Of a stretch of DNA of 64,000 bases, positions 8,442 through 17,174 are shown one piece after another. The notes beneath the pieces are model-generated. The model worked only from the letters and a program-made list of their open reading frames with translations. It was not told the origin of the DNA and searched no databases. The first letter of the stretch is position 1. Each line of letters begins with the position of its first letter. The position numbers and the translations under genes are program-made. The stretch lies in assembly GCF_021023135.1 (NCBI RefSeq), contig NZ_PGFV01000002.1, positions 558,001 through 622,000 of the forward strand, read 5' to 3'. The stretch is from Brevibacterium sp. CCUG 69071. Lineage in GTDB: Bacteria; Actinomycetota; Actinomycetes; Actinomycetales; Brevibacteriaceae.

Positions 8442-10796
8442 ATGGCACAGGTGCGCGGCCGCAAGGTCGAATTCGACGACATCGACGAGGATGATCTCGT
8501 CGTCAGCAAACCGAAGACAGCGGCAGCGGGGCTCAAAGCCGTTGAAGTCGCCTTCGAACGCGGCCTCAAACAGGGCGGAGCCAGCCGCACCGTGCGCTCG
8601 ATGTTCCGCGTCAACCAGCCGGACGGAGTCGACTGCCCCGGCTGCGCCTGGCCGGAATCGATCACCGGGGACCGGAAGAAGATCGAATTCTGCGAGAACG
8701 GTGCCAAGGCTCTCGCCGAGGAGAACACCACCCGCGTGGCCACCCCCGGCTGGTGGGAACAGCATCCCATCGCCGAACTCGAGCAGAAGACCGAGTACTG
8801 GCTCGGCCAATCCGGCCGGATCACCCATCCGATGATCATCCGCGACGGTGACACCCATTATTCGCCTATCGCGTGGTCCGAGGCCTTCGACATCATCGGA
8901 GAGCACATTCGGGCCACCGACCCGAACCGATCGGTCTTCTACACCTCGGGCAGGACTCCGAACGAGACGGCGTTTCTGTACCAGCTTCTCGCGCGCAGCA
9001 TCGGCACGAACAACCTTCCCGACTGCTCGAACATGTGCCACGAATCCTCCGGTACCGCACTGTCGCCGACGATCGGCATCGGCAAAGGCACCGTCTCACT
9101 CGAAGACCTCGAGAAGGCCGAGCTCATCTTCGTGGTCGGTCAGAATCCGGGGACGAACCATCCGCGCATGCTCGGCACCCTCGCCGAATGTCGTCGCAAC
9201 GGCGGCAAAGTGGTCGCGGTCAATCCGCTTCCCGAAGCCGGCCTGCTCCGGTTCAAGGATCCGCAGACTCCCAAGGGCCTGCTCGCCGACGGAGAGCGCA
9301 CCAGCGACGAGTTCCTGCAGATCCGCGTGGGCGGAGACCAGGCACTGTTCCAAGCCCTCGGCCACCTGCTTCTGAAGAAGGAAGCAGAAGCTCCCGGGAC
9401 CATCGTCGACCGCGAGTTCATCGAATCCTCCACCGATGGCTTCGCCGACTACGCGGACGCTCGCAAGGACCTCAACTGGGCCGAGATCGAACTCGCCACC
9501 GGCCTCGAACGCACAGAGATCGAACACATCGCCGACCTGCTTGCGGCGTCGAAGGCGACCATCTTCTGCTGGGCCCTCGGCATCACCCAGCAGCCCCACT
9601 CCGTCGACACGATCAAGGAGATCGTCAACCTGCTCCTCCTGCAGGGCAACTTCGGCAAACCCGGGGCCGGAGCCTGCCCCGTGCGCGGACATTCCAATGT
9701 CCAGGGCGACCGGACCTTCGGGATCTGGGAGAAGCCGAAGGAAGACTTCCTGCAGCGACTCGAAACCGAATTCGGCATCAGCGCACCGCGCGAACACGGC
9801 TACGACTCAACCGAGGCGATGCATGCCATGGCCCGCGGTGAGGTCGACGTGTTCGTCTCCCTCGGCGGAAACCTCGCGATGGCGAACTCCGACACCGCCA
9901 CCATGGAGGAGGGGCTGAAGAAGACCGGCCTCACGGTGCACATCTCAACGAAGCCCAACCGCTCCCACGTCGTCCACGGGAAGACCTCGATCATCCTGCC
10001 GACGCTCGGCCGGACCGACCGCGACGACAAACACCCGGGCGGAACCCAGTTCCTCAGCGTCGAGAACTCCATGTCGGTGGTCAGCCGCACACAGGGACGA
10101 CTCGAACCGGTCTCGGATCACCTGCTCGCCGAACCCGTGCTGCTGGCCCGCATCGCCGAGGCGGTGCTCGGCCCCGAACACCCCGTCGACTGGAAGGCCA
10201 TGGCCGAGGACTATGACGTCATCCGCGACCACGCCTCCCGAGTCATTCCCGGTACAGAGGACTTCAACACGCGGGTGCGGGACAAGTACGGCTTCGTCCT
10301 GCCGAATCCGCCTCGCGATCAGCGGTCATTCGCCACCGCCGAGGGGCGGGCCCAGTTCTCCACCAGGCCGCTGGAATACTTGCACCCGCCCGAGGGGCAT
10401 CTGGTGCTGCAGACGATGCGCTCGCACGATCAGTACAACACGACGTTCTACGGACTCGACGACCGTTACCGCGGCATCTCCGGCGGCCGCCGGGTGATCC
10501 TCATCAACCCTGAGGATCTCGGGCCGGCCGGTGTCGAGGACGGTGAACTCGTCGACGTCGTCTCCGTGTTCAATGGCGAAGAGCGGCGGGCCGAGAAGTT
10601 CCGTATGGTGGCCTACCCGACGGCCAGGGGCTGTGTGGCTGCCTACTATCCGGAAGCGAACGCTCTGGTCCACCGTGACCTCGTCGCCCGCGAGTCGAAC
10701 ACTCCGGGGTTCAAGGCCGTCATGGTCCGTTTCGAACCTCGGATGGACGACGATGAACCCGCCGAGGTGGTCAGCGAAGTCGACGCGTTCGTCTAG
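8442..10796 (+). CDS. YdeP/FdhF-type molybdopterin oxidoreductase
   Basis: 784 aa from ATG 8442. AGAGGTGA at 8429-8436 is a good SD with 5-nt spacing, so I prefer this start to the TTG six bases upstream. It is a large-subunit Mo-bisMGD oxidoreductase of the formate dehydrogenase-like YdeP family. The N-terminus has few cysteines (VDCPGCAWPES) instead of a full 4Fe-4S ferredoxin-like site, which is typical of YdeP and unlike true FdhA. The probable Mo-site region is DCSNMCHESSGTAL. Later motifs GKPGAGACPVRGHSNVQGDR and the C-terminal cofactor-binding domain (LQTMRSHDQYNTTFYGLDDR) are present. Cytoplasmic, no Tat signal. E. coli YdeP is linked to acid resistance; the substrate here is unknown. 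The last 39 bp of the gene are repeated 690 bp downstream. Confidence 0.9.
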   Translation: MAQVRGRKVEFDDIDEDDLVVSKPKTAAAGLKAVEVAFERGLKQGGASRTVRSMFRVNQPDGVDCPGCAWPESITGDRKKIEFCENGAKALAEENTTRVATPGWWEQHPIAELEQKTEYWLGQSGRITHPMIIRDGDTHYSPIAWSEAFDIIGEHIRATDPNRSVFYTSGRTPNETAFLYQLLARSIGTNNLPDCSNMCHESSGTALSPTIGIGKGTVSLEDLEKAELIFVVGQNPGTNHPRMLGTLAECRRNGGKVVAVNPLPEAGLLRFKDPQTPKGLLADGERTSDEFLQIRVGGDQALFQALGHLLLKKEAEAPGTIVDREFIESSTDGFADYADARKDLNWAEIELATGLERTEIEHIADLLAASKATIFCWALGITQQPHSVDTIKEIVNLLLLQGNFGKPGAGACPVRGHSNVQGDRTFGIWEKPKEDFLQRLETEFGISAPREHGYDSTEAMHAMARGEVDVFVSLGGNLAMANSDTATMEEGLKKTGLTVHISTKPNRSHVVHGKTSIILPTLGRTDRDDKHPGGTQFLSVENSMSVVSRTQGRLEPVSDHLLAEPVLLARIAEAVLGPEHPVDWKAMAEDYDVIRDHASRVIPGTEDFNTRVRDKYGFVLPNPPRDQRSFATAEGRAQFSTRPLEYLHPPEGHLVLQTMRSHDQYNTTFYGLDDRYRGISGGRRVILINPEDLGPAGVEDGELVDVVSVFNGEERRAEKFRMVAYPTARGCVAAYYPEANALVHRDLVARESNTPGFKAVMVRFEPRMDDDEPAEVVSEVDAFV

Positions 10797-11489
10797 TCGC
10801 GTATTTCCGCTGTAGATGCGGCAGCGCCGACAGGTTCTCGACAGCCCTCGCAAGTATCACTGGAAATCAGATGATCGTCGACGGCCATGTGCAGCATCAT
10901 CTGTATCGTGCAGTGCGGAAGAAACGAACGGCAGATCGTGCTGTCAGCGAGATGAGGCGGTGCTAGTCATCCAACGGCTCGGTAATAAACGTGAAGGAAG
11001 TATCGCCTTCGGTTGGGTCGGATCCGTACAAGCGAAGCAGATCAGTCTTCCTCGGTGCGCTGAACGACGTGAACGGTTCGACCTCGATCTCGACGAACAG
11101 TTCTATGCGGCGCCCATTCGCGTGTTCCAATGCCCACTCGAGGACCTCGCGGACATCCTCAGCATCTGAAAGTACGAACGCTTCAAGGCTCCATGATTCG
11201 TTCCCGTACCGCTCCCAGAAGTTGACTCTGTACGTTGGCGAGTCGTCCACGTACGATGCCTCGGAATGAACAGTTTCGTCCGTTCTCAAATCAATCCGTT
11301 TCGTTCGACAGGTCCAAGGGTCACTGCGCGCGGGCTATAGTCCCTTCGATGACATCATTTTCAGCCTACTGGTCCACGTCGCTGAGCACATCGCACGTCA
11401 GTATGAATCGCGGAGTCCGCCAAACCTTCCGCGGCCCCATTTCGGGTGTCGCCGATTTGGTCAGCGAAGTCGTCGCGTTCGTCTAGTCG
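10761..11489 (+). repeat. Direct repeat of the oxidoreductase gene's 3' end
   Basis: The sequence at 10761-10799 (gene end including stop TAG and TCG) recurs at 11451-11489 with 36 of 39 positions identical. Between the copies lies a 650-bp segment with one minus-strand gene (10963-11289). This looks like the footprint of an insertion or a duplication-mediated rearrangement at the end of the gene. Confidence 0.8.
10963..11289 (-). CDS. Hypothetical protein
   Basis: 108 aa, acidic, no signal peptide or membrane segment. It has well-formed alternating strands and helices, for example YRVNFWERYGNESWSLEAFV and DVREVLEWALEHANGRRIEL. I do not recognise the family; small proteins of this look are common next to toxin or immunity genes in actinobacteria, but nothing here proves that. 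It is oriented against the oxidoreductase gene and lies entirely between the two copies of that gene's 3' end, so it probably arrived with that segment. Confidence 0.6.
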   Translation of the reverse strand: MRTDETVHSEASYVDDSPTYRVNFWERYGNESWSLEAFVLSDAEDVREVLEWALEHANGRRIELFVEIEVEPFTSFSAPRKTDLLRLYGSDPTEGDTSFTFITEPLDD

Positions 11490-11786
11490 TATCTCCTCGG
11501 CAGGGCTCCGGCTGAGCCGCGGCAGGGCTCCGGCTGGGCTCCAACGGGCCTCCGGCCGGTCAGAGCCGACAGGCAATGACTTCGACCGACTATGACACCG
11601 TCTGGACATGACAAAGCCCGACATCCCAGCAGGAGCGACCTGCGGAATGTCGGGCAGAAGTTCATCTGTCGCGGTTCATCCGCTGCTTGAAACCCAGCAG
11701 CAGGATAGGAGACCGGACAGGCGGCGGCACTCGGGCCGCCGACGTCAGACGGTGCTCACGCCGAAGGCGACGGCACCGTCACACGT
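11290..11786. other. Non-coding stretch with short repeats and a terminator
   Basis: No convincing gene. It holds the second copy of the oxidoreductase tail (11451-11489), a 16-bp direct repeat GGCAGGGCTCCGGCTG at 11499-11514 and 11521-11536, and a minus-strand terminator at 11616-11655. Confidence 0.6.
11616..11655 (-). terminator. Intrinsic terminator for the small minus-strand gene
   Basis: Outer stem GCCCGACAT/ATGTCGGGC at 11616-11624 and 11647-11655, with an inner stem GCAGG/CCTGC. On the minus strand it is followed by TTTGTC. It lies about 130 bp past the end of the 55-aa gene at 11787-11954. Confidence 0.7.
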
Positions 11787-11954
11787 TCAGGCTGCCAGCG
11801 GCGTGATCTCACGCAGCGCGGAGCCGGTGAACAGCACGGTGCGGCCGGTGGAGTCGCTGATCGCGATCTCTCCATCCGCGCGGGTGCTGATCTTCGGTTC
11901 GATTAGTCCGGCATGCTCGACGGCACGCTGAACCCACAGTGGGAACTGAGTCAT
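11787..11954 (-). CDS. Small DUF397-like protein (55 aa)
   Basis: A 55-aa gene from ATG 11954 to TGA 11787, preceded by an excellent SD (AAAGGAGGGAACG before ATG). It begins MTQFPLWVQRAVEHAGL and its second half, ISDSTGRTVLFTGSALREI, has the pattern of DUF397 proteins (acidic strand, V-x-x-F-T, then a helix). DUF397 proteins usually sit beside an XRE-family regulator; none is visible here, so this one is an orphan. A terminator follows. Confidence in its being a gene is high because of the SD and codon pattern; family assignment is tentative. Confidence 0.7.
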   Translation of the reverse strand: MTQFPLWVQRAVEHAGLIEPKISTRADGEIAISDSTGRTVLFTGSALREITPLAA

Positions 11955-12001
11955 CGTTCCCTCCTTTCATTTCGTCGGTGGACGGCATGCAGCAACGCAC
12001 G

Positions 12002-12268
12002 TCATCCGTTTCGTGTTGAGTCGGCGATGGGGTGATCGCCGGTCATCGCACGTCGCCTGCCGATCGTTTCGGCGGCTGACCTGCTCAGAATGTCACCGGG
12101 GCACGAGTTGATCCGTACCGGTGGGGGATCTGCATTCGGAGGAGACACTGTCCGTGGCATCTCATCTGCACGACGAACCTGGTAGTCGATCGTCGACACG
12201 GTCATCATGTCGTCGAATTCGATCGTTGAGTGGTTCGATGAAGCCGGACCTCTCCGAATGCAAGACAC
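12002..12268 (-). CDS. Possible short hypothetical protein
   Basis: An 88-aa minus-strand frame ending 47 bp before the DUF397-like gene start. A shorter version could start at MTVSTIDYQVRRAD. Composition is Arg/Pro/Ser-rich and no domain or SD is evident, so this may be only an open frame in GC-rich DNA. If real, it would be in one transcript with the small gene downstream. Confidence 0.25.
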   Translation of the reverse strand: MSCIRRGPASSNHSTIEFDDMMTVSTIDYQVRRADEMPRTVSPPNADPPPVRINSCPGDILSRSAAETIGRRRAMTGDHPIADSTRNG

Positions 12269-12315
12269 CAGCTTAACGTCCCGGAGAACGAGAAGTCAAA
12301 GCGAGGTGGTGAGCC

Positions 12316-13614
12316 TCACTGCCTGCGCGTGCGACGGTGCATTCGCAGCCACACCAGGACCGATCCGATGAGGAGCACGACTCCGCCGGCAAGCAGGCCG
12401 AGCGGAAGAAGGCCACCGTCCGGGAGCCCGAAGACTCCCGAGGAGGACCGGGCCGCAGAGTCATCGTGGGCGCCGCTCGCAGATCCGTCAGCGTCGGCAC
12501 CCGGCGAACTGTCGGCATCCGCGGCGCTCCCGGCGTCGCTCGTCGTCTCCGAGGCGCTGGGGTCGGCACTCGGGGTGACCTTCTCACCGACGGGCACGGT
12601 CTGCAGGGACACGGGATCCTTCTGAGCGAAGTCCCACTCGAGGAGGTCGACCGCGGCCTGCCGGGAATTGTTGTCGATGCCGAGCATCGTCGCCACCACA
12701 CGGTGACCGTCGCGTTCGGCCACCGCAATGTAGGAGCCCTTCGCGGTGGAGGTGTAGCCGTTCTTCAGACCCAGCCCGCCGTCGACCTGACCGACGATCT
12801 TCGTGTGGTTCTGAATCTCGTAGCCTTTGAACTTCTCCTTGGTGTCCGGGTTCTTCCCGCCCGGGAATTTGAACGTCTCGGTGCCGATGACCTTCATCAG
12901 ATAGTCGTCATCGCACACCGCCGAGGCGAGCTTCATCATGTCTGCGGCCGTCGTGTACTGGTCCTTCTCGTCGAGTCCCGAGGTGTTCGCGGCGTGGGTG
13001 TTCGTCATTCCCAGCTCGGCGGCCTTCTCGTTCATCAGCGCCACGGCCTTGTCCTGCCCGCCGGCCGCCCGGCCCAGCGCATTGGCCGCATCGTTGGCAC
13101 TCGACATCAGCATCGCGTGGAAGAGCAGATCGACGGTGTACTTGTTCTTCTGCATGAGGCCGACCTTCGTGCCGTCGATCTGCATGTCCTCGAACTTCGC
13201 CTCGACCTTTTGCTTCCGATCGTCGAGGACATCGACGAGAGCCAGAGCGGTGAGCAGCTTGATCGTCGAGGCCGGCGCGTGCTTCTTCTCCACGTTCTTC
13301 GCCGCGTGCAGCTCACCCGTATCGAGGTCCCCGACCAGCCACGACGTTCCCACCGGGACCGGTGACTTCGTCCCATCGCCGAGGTCGTCCGGCGTCACGT
13401 ACGCCTTCGCCGTCTTCTCCGCCTGCTGGGTATCGGCCCAGGACGCGGTGGGGGATAGGACGAGCTGGGCCCCGACGAACAAGAGCGTGACCAACGCGGC
13501 GAGGGCCAGCATGAGCCTCGACCGTCCGGCACCCGGCACAGGGATGTCAGCGGTCGCTGTCGCAGTCGTCGCCGCAGCTGCGGGGTAGGAAGCAGTGATG
13601 CCGGAAGAACGCAT
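12316..13614 (-). CDS. D-alanyl-D-alanine carboxypeptidase (PBP5/DacC family, S11)
   Basis: 432 aa. Trims the terminal D-Ala of peptidoglycan stem peptides outside the membrane. The N-terminus has a basic stretch and a membrane segment at about 33-55. Serine-active-site motifs are S116-T-I-K119, S172-A-N174 and K284-N-G286; the last replaces the usual KTG box with KNG. After the catalytic domain comes a Ser/Asp/Ala-rich linker (about 345-395), then a C-terminal membrane helix and basic tail RMHRRTRRQ. The enzyme is therefore anchored at both ends or only at the C-terminus after signal cleavage. It is transcribed alone, downstream of the sdh operon terminator. The assignment is secure; its exact role (lateral wall or septum) is not visible. 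Confidence 0.9.
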   Translation of the reverse strand: MRSSGITASYPAAAATTATATADIPVPGAGRSRLMLALAALVTLLFVGAQLVLSPTASWADTQQAEKTAKAYVTPDDLGDGTKSPVPVGTSWLVGDLDTGELHAAKNVEKKHAPASTIKLLTALALVDVLDDRKQKVEAKFEDMQIDGTKVGLMQKNKYTVDLLFHAMLMSSANDAANALGRAAGGQDKAVALMNEKAAELGMTNTHAANTSGLDEKDQYTTAADMMKLASAVCDDDYLMKVIGTETFKFPGGKNPDTKEKFKGYEIQNHTKIVGQVDGGLGLKNGYTSTAKGSYIAVAERDGHRVVATMLGIDNNSRQAAVDLLEWDFAQKDPVSLQTVPVGEKVTPSADPSASETTSDAGSAADADSSPGADADGSASGAHDDSAARSSSGVFGLPDGGLLPLGLLAGGVVLLIGSVLVWLRMHRRTRRQ

Positions 13615-13690
13615 GCGCCCCAGTCTACTTTCGTGTCCGGCTCGGAATCCTCAGGAAATGCTCCGTAGGCCGGCTCGCAGGGAATGCGAA

Positions 13691-13724
13691 AGGCGGCCGT
13701 GCACTCGAAAGTGCACGACCGCCT
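13691..13724 (-). terminator. Terminator of the sdh operon
   Basis: Near-perfect hairpin with arms AGGCGG-CGTGCACT and AGTGCACG-CCGCCT around a CGAA loop, followed on the minus strand by TTTCGC. It lies 60 bp past the sdhB stop. Confidence 0.8.
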
Positions 13725-13783
13725 CGGCGCTGGTGCCGGCTGAAAGCCGCGCGGATCACACCGCGCGACTCACACCGTTCGGA

Positions 13784-14575
13784 TCAGAACGCGCGCTGCA
13801 GGACCGCCTGCTTGACCTCGGAGATCGCCTTGGTGATCTCGATGCCGCGAGGGCAGGCCTCGGTGCAGTTGAAGGTGGTGCGGCAGCGCCACACGCCTTC
13901 CTTGTCGTTGAGGATCTCGAGGCGCATGTCCCCGCCCTCGTCACGCGAATCGAAGATGAAACGGTGCGCGTTGACGATCGCGGCCGGACCGAAGTACTGG
14001 CCGTCGGTCCAGAACACGGGGCACGACGAGGTGCACGAAGCGCAGAGGATGCACTTGGTGGTGTCGTCGAAGGCCGCGCGCTGCTCGGCGGACTGGAGGC
14101 GCTCACGCGTGGGCTCGTGGCCCGAGGTGATGAGGAAGGGCATGATCTCGCGGTACGACTGGAAGAAGGGCTCCATGTCGACGATCATGTCCTTCTCGAG
14201 CGGAAGGCCCTTGATCGCCTCGACGGTGATCGGCTTCTTCGTGTCGAGATCCTTGAGCAGGGTCTTGCACGCCAGACGGTTGCGACCGTTGATGCGCATG
14301 GCATCCGAGCCGCACACGCCGTGGGCACAGGAACGGCGGAAGGACAGCGAGCCGTCGATCTCCCACTTGATCTTGTGCAGGGCATCGAGCACACGGTCGG
14401 TGCCGTACATCGTGACGTTGTACTCCTCCCAGTGCGGCTCCGAGTCCTGTTCGGGGTCGAAGCGTGCGATCCGGAAGGTGCAGTCGAAGGAGGGGATCGA
14501 GCCGCTGTCGCCGGCCACGTGGTCGGGCAGGTCGATCTTCGATGCGGGTTCGGCTGTTTCTGCAGTGGTGCTCAT
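13784..14575 (-). CDS. sdhB: Succinate dehydrogenase iron-sulfur subunit
   Basis: 263 aa. Carries electrons from the flavoprotein SdhA to the membrane anchor in complex II. The 2Fe-2S ligands are in the N-terminal plant-ferredoxin domain (CAHGVCGSDAMRINGRNRLAC is a 21-residue block; the Cys pattern starts CAHGVC and ends at RLAC). The 4Fe-4S and 3Fe-4S ligands are in CILCASCTSSCPVFW and NCTEACPRGIEITKAI. It is the last gene of sdhCDAB. Its start overlaps the sdhA stop by one base, so translation is coupled. Length is normal for actinobacterial SdhB. Confidence 0.97.
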   Translation of the reverse strand: MSTTAETAEPASKIDLPDHVAGDSGSIPSFDCTFRIARFDPEQDSEPHWEEYNVTMYGTDRVLDALHKIKWEIDGSLSFRRSCAHGVCGSDAMRINGRNRLACKTLLKDLDTKKPITVEAIKGLPLEKDMIVDMEPFFQSYREIMPFLITSGHEPTRERLQSAEQRAAFDDTTKCILCASCTSSCPVFWTDGQYFGPAAIVNAHRFIFDSRDEGGDMRLEILNDKEGVWRCRTTFNCTEACPRGIEITKAISEVKQAVLQRAF

Positions 14576-16335
14576 CAGTACTTACGCTCCATCGGCTGGT
14601 AACGGGTGACGATGACGGGCTTCGTCTCCAGGCGCATGCCCTTGATGCCGTCGGTCTCCGATTCGGGATCGAGGTAGGTCATCGTGTGGTGCATGAATCC
14701 CTCGTCGTCGCGGTTCGGGTAGTCCTCCCGGAAGTGTCCGCCGCGGGATTCCTTGCGGTGGATGGCTGCGACGGAGATGACCTCGGCTAGTTCGAGCAGG
14801 AAGCCGAGCTCGACAGCCTCGAGCAGGTCGAGGTTGTAGCGCTTGCCGCGGTCCTGGATGCCGACGTTGTTGTAGCGTTCGCGCAGCTTGGCGATCTCGT
14901 CCAGGGCTTCCCGGAGGGTCTCGTCGGTGCGGAACACCTGCACGTTGGCGTCCATGATGTCCTGCAGGTCCTTGCGGATGGCGCCGATGCGCTCGGTGCC
15001 GTCGGAGGTCCGCATCTTCTCGAGCAGGGCGACGACGTCGGACTCGGAGTCCTCCGGCAGCTCCACCTCATCGGCGGTCTTCGCGTATTCCGCGGCGGCG
15101 ATGCCGGCGCGCTTGCCGAAGACGTTGATGTCGAGCAGCGAGTTCGTGCCCAGACGGTTGGAGCCGTGCACGGACACGCAGGCGCACTCACCGGCGGCGT
15201 AGAGGCCGGGGATGACGGTGTCGTTGTCCGCGAGTACCTCGGCGCCGATGTTCGTCGGGATTCCGCCCATCGCATAGTGCGCGGTCGGGAAGACGGGCAC
15301 CGGCTCGGTGTAGGGCTCCACGCCGAGGTAGGTGCGGGCGAACTCGGTGATGTCCGGCAGCTTCTCATCGATGTGCGCAGGCTCGAGGTGGGTGAGGTCG
15401 AGGAGGACGTAGTCCTTGTTCGGACCGCAGCCGCGGCCTTCGCGCACCTCGTTGGCCATCGAACGCGCGACGATGTCACGCGGAGCGAGGTCCTTGATCG
15501 TCGGGGCGTAGCGCTCCATGAAGCGCTCACCGTCGGAGTTGCGGAGGATGCCGCCCTCACCGCGGGCCGCCTCGGACAGGAGGATGCCCAGTCCGGCCAG
15601 ACCCGTCGGGTGGAACTGGAAGAACTCCATGTCCTCGAGCGGGATGCCCCGGTTGTAGGTCACGGCCATGCCGTCACCGGTCAGGGTATGTGCGTTCGAG
15701 GTGGTCTTGAACACCTTGCCGACGCCGCCGGTGGCGAAGACGATCGACTTGGCCTTGAAGACGTGGATCTCACCGGTGGCGAGTTCGTAGGAGACGACGC
15801 CCGCGGGACGCTTGACCCCGTCGACCTCGGTCATGACGAGGTCGAGGACGTAGAACTCGTTGTAGAACTCGACGCCGTGCTTGACGCAGTTCTGGTAGAG
15901 CGTCTGGAGGATCATGTGTCCGGTGCGGTCGGCCGCGTAGCAGGAGCGGCGGACCGGGGACTTGCCGTGGTCGCGGGTGTGACCACCGAAGCGACGCTGG
16001 TCGATCTTGCCCTCGGGGGTGCGGTTGAAGGGCAGCCCCATCTTCTCGAGATCGAGGACGGCGTCGATGGCTTCCTTCGCCATCACCTCGGCGGCGTCCT
16101 GGTCGACCAGGTAGTCACCGCCCTTGACGGTGTCGAAGGTGTGCCATTCCCAGTTGTCCTCTTCCACGTTCGCCAGTGCGGCGCACATGCCGCCCTGAGC
16201 GGCGCCCGTGTGGGAGCGGGTGGGGTAGAGCTTGGTCAGCACCGCGGTGCGGGCGCGCTGGCCCGATTCGATCGCTGCGCGCATCCCGGCGCCGCCGGCA
16301 CCGACGATGACCACGTCGTAATGATGTACCTGCAT
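14575..16335 (-). CDS. sdhA: Succinate dehydrogenase flavoprotein subunit
   Basis: 586 aa. Oxidises succinate to fumarate in the TCA cycle, with covalently bound FAD. The N-terminal dinucleotide-binding motif is VIVGAGGAGMRAAIESG. The FAD-linking His lies in TRSHTGAAQGGMCAAL. The active-site loop HPTGLAG and the catalytic Arg region (GRGCGPNKDY, then FPTAHYAMGGIPTN) are present. The C-terminus ends in the usual TKPVIVTRYQPMERKY. It lies between sdhD and sdhB in a four-gene operon with 10-bp and 1-bp junctions. Confidence 0.97.
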   Translation of the reverse strand: MQVHHYDVVIVGAGGAGMRAAIESGQRARTAVLTKLYPTRSHTGAAQGGMCAALANVEEDNWEWHTFDTVKGGDYLVDQDAAEVMAKEAIDAVLDLEKMGLPFNRTPEGKIDQRRFGGHTRDHGKSPVRRSCYAADRTGHMILQTLYQNCVKHGVEFYNEFYVLDLVMTEVDGVKRPAGVVSYELATGEIHVFKAKSIVFATGGVGKVFKTTSNAHTLTGDGMAVTYNRGIPLEDMEFFQFHPTGLAGLGILLSEAARGEGGILRNSDGERFMERYAPTIKDLAPRDIVARSMANEVREGRGCGPNKDYVLLDLTHLEPAHIDEKLPDITEFARTYLGVEPYTEPVPVFPTAHYAMGGIPTNIGAEVLADNDTVIPGLYAAGECACVSVHGSNRLGTNSLLDINVFGKRAGIAAAEYAKTADEVELPEDSESDVVALLEKMRTSDGTERIGAIRKDLQDIMDANVQVFRTDETLREALDEIAKLRERYNNVGIQDRGKRYNLDLLEAVELGFLLELAEVISVAAIHRKESRGGHFREDYPNRDDEGFMHHTMTYLDPESETDGIKGMRLETKPVIVTRYQPMERKY

Positions 16336-16345
16336 GTTTCTCCTT

Positions 16346-16795
16346 TTAGGCCTGGCAGAACGACGCCAGCAGTGCGGGGTCGGCTCCGGCCGGGCAGGGA
16401 TCGAAAGTGAAGATGACGAGCGTGCCGAGCACGATGACGACGATCGAGGCGATGTAGAGGATCACCTGAAGGCTCATGCGGGTGCCGGGCTTCTCGGCGT
16501 AGTCCATGATGATGGTGCGCAGGCCGTTGGTGCCGTGCAGCATCGCCAGCCACAGCATCAGCAGATCCCAGATCTGCCAGAACGGGCTGGCCCACTTGCC
16601 GGCGACGAATCCGAAGTCGATGGCCTGAACGCCTTCGCCGGCCCACAGGTTGACGAAGAGGTGGCCGAAGATGAGGATGACGAGGACGATGCCGGAGATG
16701 CGCATGAACAGCCAGGCGAACATCTCGAACTTCGACCGGGTCGACTTGTGCCGCGAATAACCGGTGCGAGGAGCCGGAATGGATGTTGTGCTCAT
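16346..16795 (-). CDS. sdhD: Succinate dehydrogenase membrane anchor subunit
   Basis: 149 aa with three predicted membrane helices (about 29-50, 72-94 and 108-130). Together with SdhC it anchors complex II and forms the quinone site. The haem/quinone-region pattern is present (FGHLFVNLW and LAMLHGTNGLRTIIMDY, with conserved His and the G-x-R motif). It sits between sdhC and sdhA, 1 bp from the former. Confidence 0.9.
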   Translation of the reverse strand: MSTTSIPAPRTGYSRHKSTRSKFEMFAWLFMRISGIVLVILIFGHLFVNLWAGEGVQAIDFGFVAGKWASPFWQIWDLLMLWLAMLHGTNGLRTIIMDYAEKPGTRMSLQVILYIASIVVIVLGTLVIFTFDPCPAGADPALLASFCQA

Positions 16796-16796
16796 G

Positions 16797-17174
16797 TCAG
16801 CCTCCGAACGTGTGCATCATCTGGCGGGGGATGAACGCGAGCATGATGATGAGCCAGATGATCATGACTCCCCAGAACAGCTTCTTCTGGTTCTTCGGGC
16901 CACTCTTCGAGAAGTCGACGAGAATGACGCGCAGACCGTTGAACGCGTGGAATGCGATCGCGGCGACGAGGGCGATCTCGCCGAATGCCATGACCGGTGT
17001 CTTATAGGTGCCGATCACGGCGTTGTAGGCCTCGGGCGAGACGCGGACGAGTGCAGTATCGAGCACGTGGACCAGAAGGAAGAAGAAGATTCCGACGCCT
17101 GTGACGCGATGCGCGACCCAGGACCACATTCCTTCGTTTCCTCGGTACAGAGTGCCCGTAGACGCTTTGGCCAC
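16797..17174 (-). CDS. sdhC: Succinate dehydrogenase cytochrome b556 subunit
   Basis: 125 aa from GTG 17174. Three membrane helices. The N-terminal motif WSWVAHRVTGVGIFFFLLVH contains the SdhC signature (S-x-x-H-R-x-T-G) and a haem-ligand His; a second His lies in AIAFHAFNGLRVILVDF. First gene of sdhCDAB, so the operon promoter should lie in the 367-bp gap upstream. Confidence 0.93.
   Translation of the reverse strand: MAKASTGTLYRGNEGMWSWVAHRVTGVGIFFFLLVHVLDTALVRVSPEAYNAVIGTYKTPVMAFGEIALVAAIAFHAFNGLRVILVDFSKSGPKNQKKLFWGVMIIWLIIMLAFIPRQMMHTFGG

Noticed and set aside
12337..13365. Long open frame on the plus strand opposite the carboxypeptidase gene
   Set aside because: Arg/Gly/His-rich antisense shadow of a well-supported minus-strand gene; typical of GC-rich DNA.
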